Assembly (NCBI GenBank): GCA_003615045.1
Contig: ML014111.1
Location: 1 to 64,000 of the forward strand
DNA length: 64,000 bases
From: Caulochytrium protostelioides
Taxonomy: Eukaryota; Chytridiomycota; Caulochytriomycetes; Caulochytriales; Caulochytriaceae
Reading direction: 5' to 3'
The notes under the pieces are model-generated. The model saw only the letters and a list, made by a program, of their open reading frames with translations. It was not told where the DNA came from and ran no database searches. Below, in pieces: positions 60,716-64,000 of this stretch (position 1 is its first letter; each line of letters begins with the position of its first letter). The position numbers and the translations under genes were made by a program.

Positions 60716-62689
60716 TCACACAAAAACGTGTCGCGTGCAAGCAGTCGTCACACCGTCCCGGAAAGGGTCGGACGAAGGGAAGCGCTCACCGACGGCGCTG
60801 GCACGGGGGATGTCGTTGTAAGGAAAGCGGGATCGCCAATGAGCAGATGGTATGAACGAGAAGGGGGCCCGGCCGTCGGTATCAATGAGATTGGCGCGAT
60901 CGCTTGCTTAAGAGCAGGAAGAGAACGAGGATCCAGGAGATGGTCCGAAGTCGCGATGGCGATGGCCGAAGGAAGCGCAAGAAGAAAAAGAAGAAAGAGG
61001 GTGGAGGACCCGAAGTGTGCTGCGAAGGCGAAGAAAGGGACGGGTAGCACCACGGGGAGATGAGACAGGCCACGTCGGGCGGCTTTCACCGGCTCGCCAA
61101 TGGGGAACGTGCAATGGGGGCGGCCAAAACGGGACACACACGATGTCTCGTGCTATATATAACGCACGACGCTTACAGGACGTGGATGGCGATGGACGAA
61201 GGGCGATGCCACGCGGCAACGTGGAGCGGCGGCCACGTTGTCAGCGCGACGGAGCTCGGCGGTCCGCTCGGGGACGAAACGTTGCGTGGCGCTTGCGCGC
61301 AACAGAATGAAATGGCCGCGACGTGGAGACGGAGACGATGACTCCGCAGCGTGCCGAACAGAATGATCCGACCGAGGGGCCCCGCGGGGGTGCGGCAACA
61401 ACAACAACAAAAGCGAGAAAACGATCGCGCCGTATCGGTGTTCCCTAACGCCTCCCTGCGCGTGCGCGGATAATCGTGATGCCGGAAATGATCTTGCTAT
61501 AATCCAGAAGGCGAACTCGGGCGCTGGCACGTGATAGAGGGAGCAAGGAGGGGAAACTGCAATAAAAAATGCAGAAGGCGGGTGATGGGGGTAGCGGCGG
61601 GCGGCGCGATGCAGCTCAGGGGGTCAGCTAAGCAGCTCACCAAAGCACAACCTCAGCCCGCTCGTGTATAAGAGGGAACAAAAATGGGACGGGCGCTTAA
61701 ATGCCGGACGGGGAGTGATGGTCGATGTCTCAGCAAAGCCCCACCGGACAGAAATCACAGGGAACAGGGAAGGGGGAGTGTCGGGGGCCAAACAAAGCGC
61801 CAGACCGACGTGACCGGCAGGAGGTCGCCGACGTCGACGTCGATGGGATGATTTTCCTTCTCGCTAGCCGACTCGCCCGATATCGCCGTGCCGGTCCGAA
61901 CCGTGATTGTCGATGGCAGGGACTCGCGCGAGAAAGGAAGGCGGTGCGGTGGCGGTGGCGACATGCGGTTGCGTCGACCTAAGCAGGAAAAAGGGGGAAG
62001 GCGGTAGGAGCTAGGGGGGATGCTCCCGAGCAGACTACTAGGGCCACGACTGGTGGGGAATCGGGTATGGGTCGTACGCCCCCGGGAAACGGGTTGCGAG
62101 CAACAAAGAGGATTGCCGGACCCACGACGGGATGAATCTCACCGATAATGGTGCCGGAGGGTTGCTCGTGACGAATGGCGGACCACGTCATGCACGCGAT
62201 GCCCGTGACAACAAGCGTTGGTCAAGATCCCCCTCCAAGGTGCCGTCCGTCCGCCAGACGGGCCGTTCGCCGTCGTGCGACATCCGGAAAACCCTTGCTG
62301 CCAGCACCAAGTCAAGGGCCGCGCTTGTTGAAGCCGCCGCTCATGGTCCATTCAGGCCACATGGAAGCGCCATGTCCCGAACATGGGGGGTGAGGGCACC
62401 GGTATGCCGTGACGCGGGCGAACAGCAGACAGTTTTTTTTAAGCCGTGGCGTCGACGGCGTTCGCGACCCACGGATGAATGGCGCCGGTGCGCTTGCATC
62501 GACCCTTGCCGTGTCGGTTGCGGCATGCGTCGCCTCCTCTCGTCGGCATTTTCTCGCCCCGGCCGGCGGGTCTTGTCATGGACGGCCAAGCGCCTCCGAA
62601 ACGCGCGGATTCCACGCCTCCAGATGGCAGATATGGCGCGCCGCCCCAAGCGAGCGGTGCCATCAGCGGCCCTGAGACGGCCGCCGGCC
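60716..62689. other. Intergenic region upstream of the SFP1-like gene
   Basis: About 2 kb without a recognisable gene. Purine-rich tracts at 60960-61050 and short open frames. The right part may be eroded retrotransposon sequence belonging to the integrase fragment that follows, but no reverse-transcriptase or RNase H motif could be read. Confidence 0.45.
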
Positions 62690-62845
62690 GCGGCGGTGGC
62701 GGTGGCGCCAAACAGGGCTGGACAGGGCCAACCCCCATTGGAGGGGGTCTGGCTCGCTCCTTTGATGTACCGGCTGAATGCCAGCGGGGCCGCCAAAATT
62801 CATCGTGCCTTCCACCATTCCCTCATCTCGGCTGGTTCGGCCGCG
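62690..62845 (+). mobile_element. Ty3/gypsy retrotransposon remnant (integrase C-terminal GPY/F region)
   Basis: In one frame KQGWTGPTPIGG (about 62707-62745) matches the W-x-G-P-[YF]-x-[IV] start of the integrase GPY/F module. After a frameshift, MYRLNASGAAKIHRAFHHSL (62765-62824) matches the strongly conserved Y-x-L-x-L-P-x-x-x-x-I-H-P-V-F-H-V-S-L-L part. The two pieces are in the right order and distance, which supports a decayed Ty3/gypsy integrase tail. The rest of pol is not recognisable. GACAAGGGGG at 62932-62941 might be a polypurine tract. Confidence 0.55.
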
Positions 62846-63375
62846 AGCCGTGGCGTCTGCCGGTGATCTGCCGATGGCCGCCGCCCTCCACCCCATCACG
62901 TACAAGTGATGAGGCTTCCGTAATCGTAGTAGACAAGGGGGCCACAATGCGCCACCAGACGAGAGAAGATATCGAACCTATCCACCTACGATGATCGAAA
63001 TTTTCATCAACCAAGACCGATCGTCGGATTTAGGGGCAGAAGCAACATCGATCATTTCATACCACAGCAACGCCTTCCCTTCGATTGCTATCGGGGATCC
63101 AGTGATTAGTGTTGTTTTAGATGTTATGCCATCATATATGTTGTTGTTGGAGTCAGCTGGGGATCACGTTTTGTGAAAGGTCTCCATGCAATTCAACAAG
63201 GCCTTTTCACGGCGTATTGCCTGATCTCGTTTGATCAGCCTCGGAAGCCGCCGATCGGTGGTAGTCCTGGTGTCTTGTATGTCGCGACCACGATTGACAA
63301 GGCGGATGCCTACACCTCACCGACCTCGACCCGGAAGACCTATAGTGACGGCATACCTGTGATGTCGCACGCCGG
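62846..63375. other. AT-richer stretch, possible eroded LTR, no gene recognised
   Basis: Sequence directly downstream of the integrase fragment, clearly lower in GC. An LTR would be expected here, but no direct repeat partner is visible within the window. Confidence 0.35.
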
Positions 63376-63436
63376 CCCGACTCAAGTCGGGGTGGGATCG
63401 ACCGTTGCGTCATACTTGGGTGACCCGTCTCCCAAG
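63376..63436. repeat. Two short perfect hairpins
   Basis: CCCGACT-CA-AGTCGGG (63376-63391) and CTTGGG...CCCAAG (63415-63436, 10-base loop) lie immediately upstream of the CRE-like cluster. Role unknown. Confidence 0.55.
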
Positions 63437-63452
63437 GTGTAAGTCGACTCCG

Positions 63453-63519
63453 ACGTCAGCACCACGTCAGCCCATCTGTCGACGTCAGCGTGGGGCACGG
63501 ACGTCAGCAGCGACGTCAG
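63453..63519 (+). promoter_or_regulatory. Five CRE-like ACGTCAG sites
   Basis: ACGTCAG at 63453, 63464, 63482, 63501 and 63513. Four are preceded by G (GACGTCAG), one base from the full CRE TGACGTCA. They lie 370-440 bp upstream of the secreted-protein ATG and 140-200 bp upstream of its TATA box. Binding by ATF/CREB-type bZIP factors is expected. Confidence 0.65.
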
Positions 63520-63655
63520 GGTCTCAGCGGGCGAGTCAGCCAGCACACTGCGACAGCAGCACGCGAGACTCCCAGTGCTGAGCATGCAGCACGCTAGGCG
63601 GCATGGATTTCTTTGACGCTCGGGCATCGCAATCTGATGGCTGGTGCTGAAACCT

Positions 63656-63663
63656 ATTTAAAG
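63656..63663 (+). promoter_or_regulatory. TATA box of the secreted-protein gene
   Basis: TATTTAAA, 227 bp upstream of the ATG. The sequence from about 63720 to the start is pyrimidine- and CAA-rich with no other ATG near the start, consistent with a 5' leader. Confidence 0.55.
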
Positions 63664-63889
63664 CCGGAGCCGATCTGGCCGAGGGAAGAAACATCATCCC
63701 GACAGAAAAACATCTTGAAACGCTTCTCACCAGCCACTCTGCGTCTTCTGCTTCTTCATACTTCTTCATACCTCCTGAACCACTCTCAACCAATCAACCA
63801 ACCCGCCATCAGCTCGCCTTAAGCTTCACGCTGGATCCAACTAACGCGGCGTTACACCCTCTCCTTCACGCGCCACCCAATCTATCAAC

Positions 63890-64000
63890 ATGTTCGTCAT
63901 CAAGACCCTCCTTACCGCCGTCGCCGTCCTCGGTGCGACCAATGGTGCCCTTGCCTGGTCCGGCAGCTCCGCCATCTCGTGCGGCAACGGCAGCACCTCG
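63890..64000 (+). CDS. Secreted protein, 5' end only (cut by the window)
   Basis: 37 codons from an ATG in good context (CAACATGTTC), open to the end of the window. The first 22 residues form a textbook signal peptide: a Lys at position 5, a hydrophobic core (TLLTAVAVLG) and a small-residue cleavage region (TNGALA, cleavage likely after ALA). The mature part begins WSGSSAISCGNGSTS with a Cys, as in small secreted or cell-surface fungal proteins. Too little is present to name a family. The promoter has a TATA box and five CRE-like sites, so expression is probably strong and regulated. Confidence 0.8.
   Translation, partial: MFVIKTLLTAVAVLGATNGALAWSGSSAISCGNGSTS

Noticed and set aside
1-64000. 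CRISPR arrays, bacterial operons, riboswitches
   Set aside because: The sequence is eukaryotic. No regularly spaced direct repeats of CRISPR type and no bacterial-style gene overlaps or ribosome-binding sites were seen.

Overview
The window looks like part of a GC-rich fungal chromosome, most likely from an early-diverging (chytrid-like) lineage. The coding regions are long, almost all intronless, alanine/proline/serine-rich and strongly biased to G/C at third positions. The gene set is nuclear-eukaryotic and fungal in flavour: the RFC-like loader CTF18, RNA polymerase III subunit RPC25/RPC8, the diflavin reductase TAH18, splicing factor BUD13, a DENND6-type DENN protein, and an SFP1/JAZF1-type split zinc-finger protein. 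The lineage is an inference from composition and gene content; no rRNA or other marker is present to fix it.

Layout. 1-14.7 kb is gene-poor. It holds a probable four-helix membrane protein (797-1876, minus), a decayed Fanzor gene (about 3.3-4.3 kb, minus), four copies of a dispersed repeat of about 85-110 bp (one directly 3' of the Fanzor remnant), a row of short perfect hairpins, and about 7 kb of GC-rich sequence without a convincing gene. From 14.7 to 28.7 kb come a 1776-residue low-complexity protein, CTF18, a tandem pair of small heat-shock proteins with matching promoters, and an endonuclease III homologue. After a 3.3-kb gap, 32-43.2 kb is gene-dense: DENND6-like protein, BUD13, a DHHC palmitoyltransferase and a large WD40 protein. 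44.9-60.6 kb holds RPC25, TAH18, a small unknown protein, a diacylglycerol-lipase-like protein and the SFP1-like factor. The last 3.4 kb is intergenic, with a frameshifted Ty3/gypsy integrase tail, and ends in the first 37 codons of a secreted protein preceded by a TATA box and five CRE-like sites.

The genes are unrelated housekeeping functions (replication clamp loading, base-excision repair, Pol III transcription, splicing, Fe-S assembly, membrane traffic, lipid signalling, growth control), as expected of an ordinary eukaryotic chromosome segment. The most notable signals are (1) the Fanzor remnant together with the dispersed repeat that may be its right end or guide-RNA region, (2) step-type heat-shock elements with GAA every 10 bp in the promoters of both Hsp20 paralogues, and (3) clusters of CACGTG E-boxes upstream of several genes. 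Start codons were set to the first convincing in-frame ATG. N-termini of low-complexity proteins, and any spliced genes in the gaps, remain uncertain.
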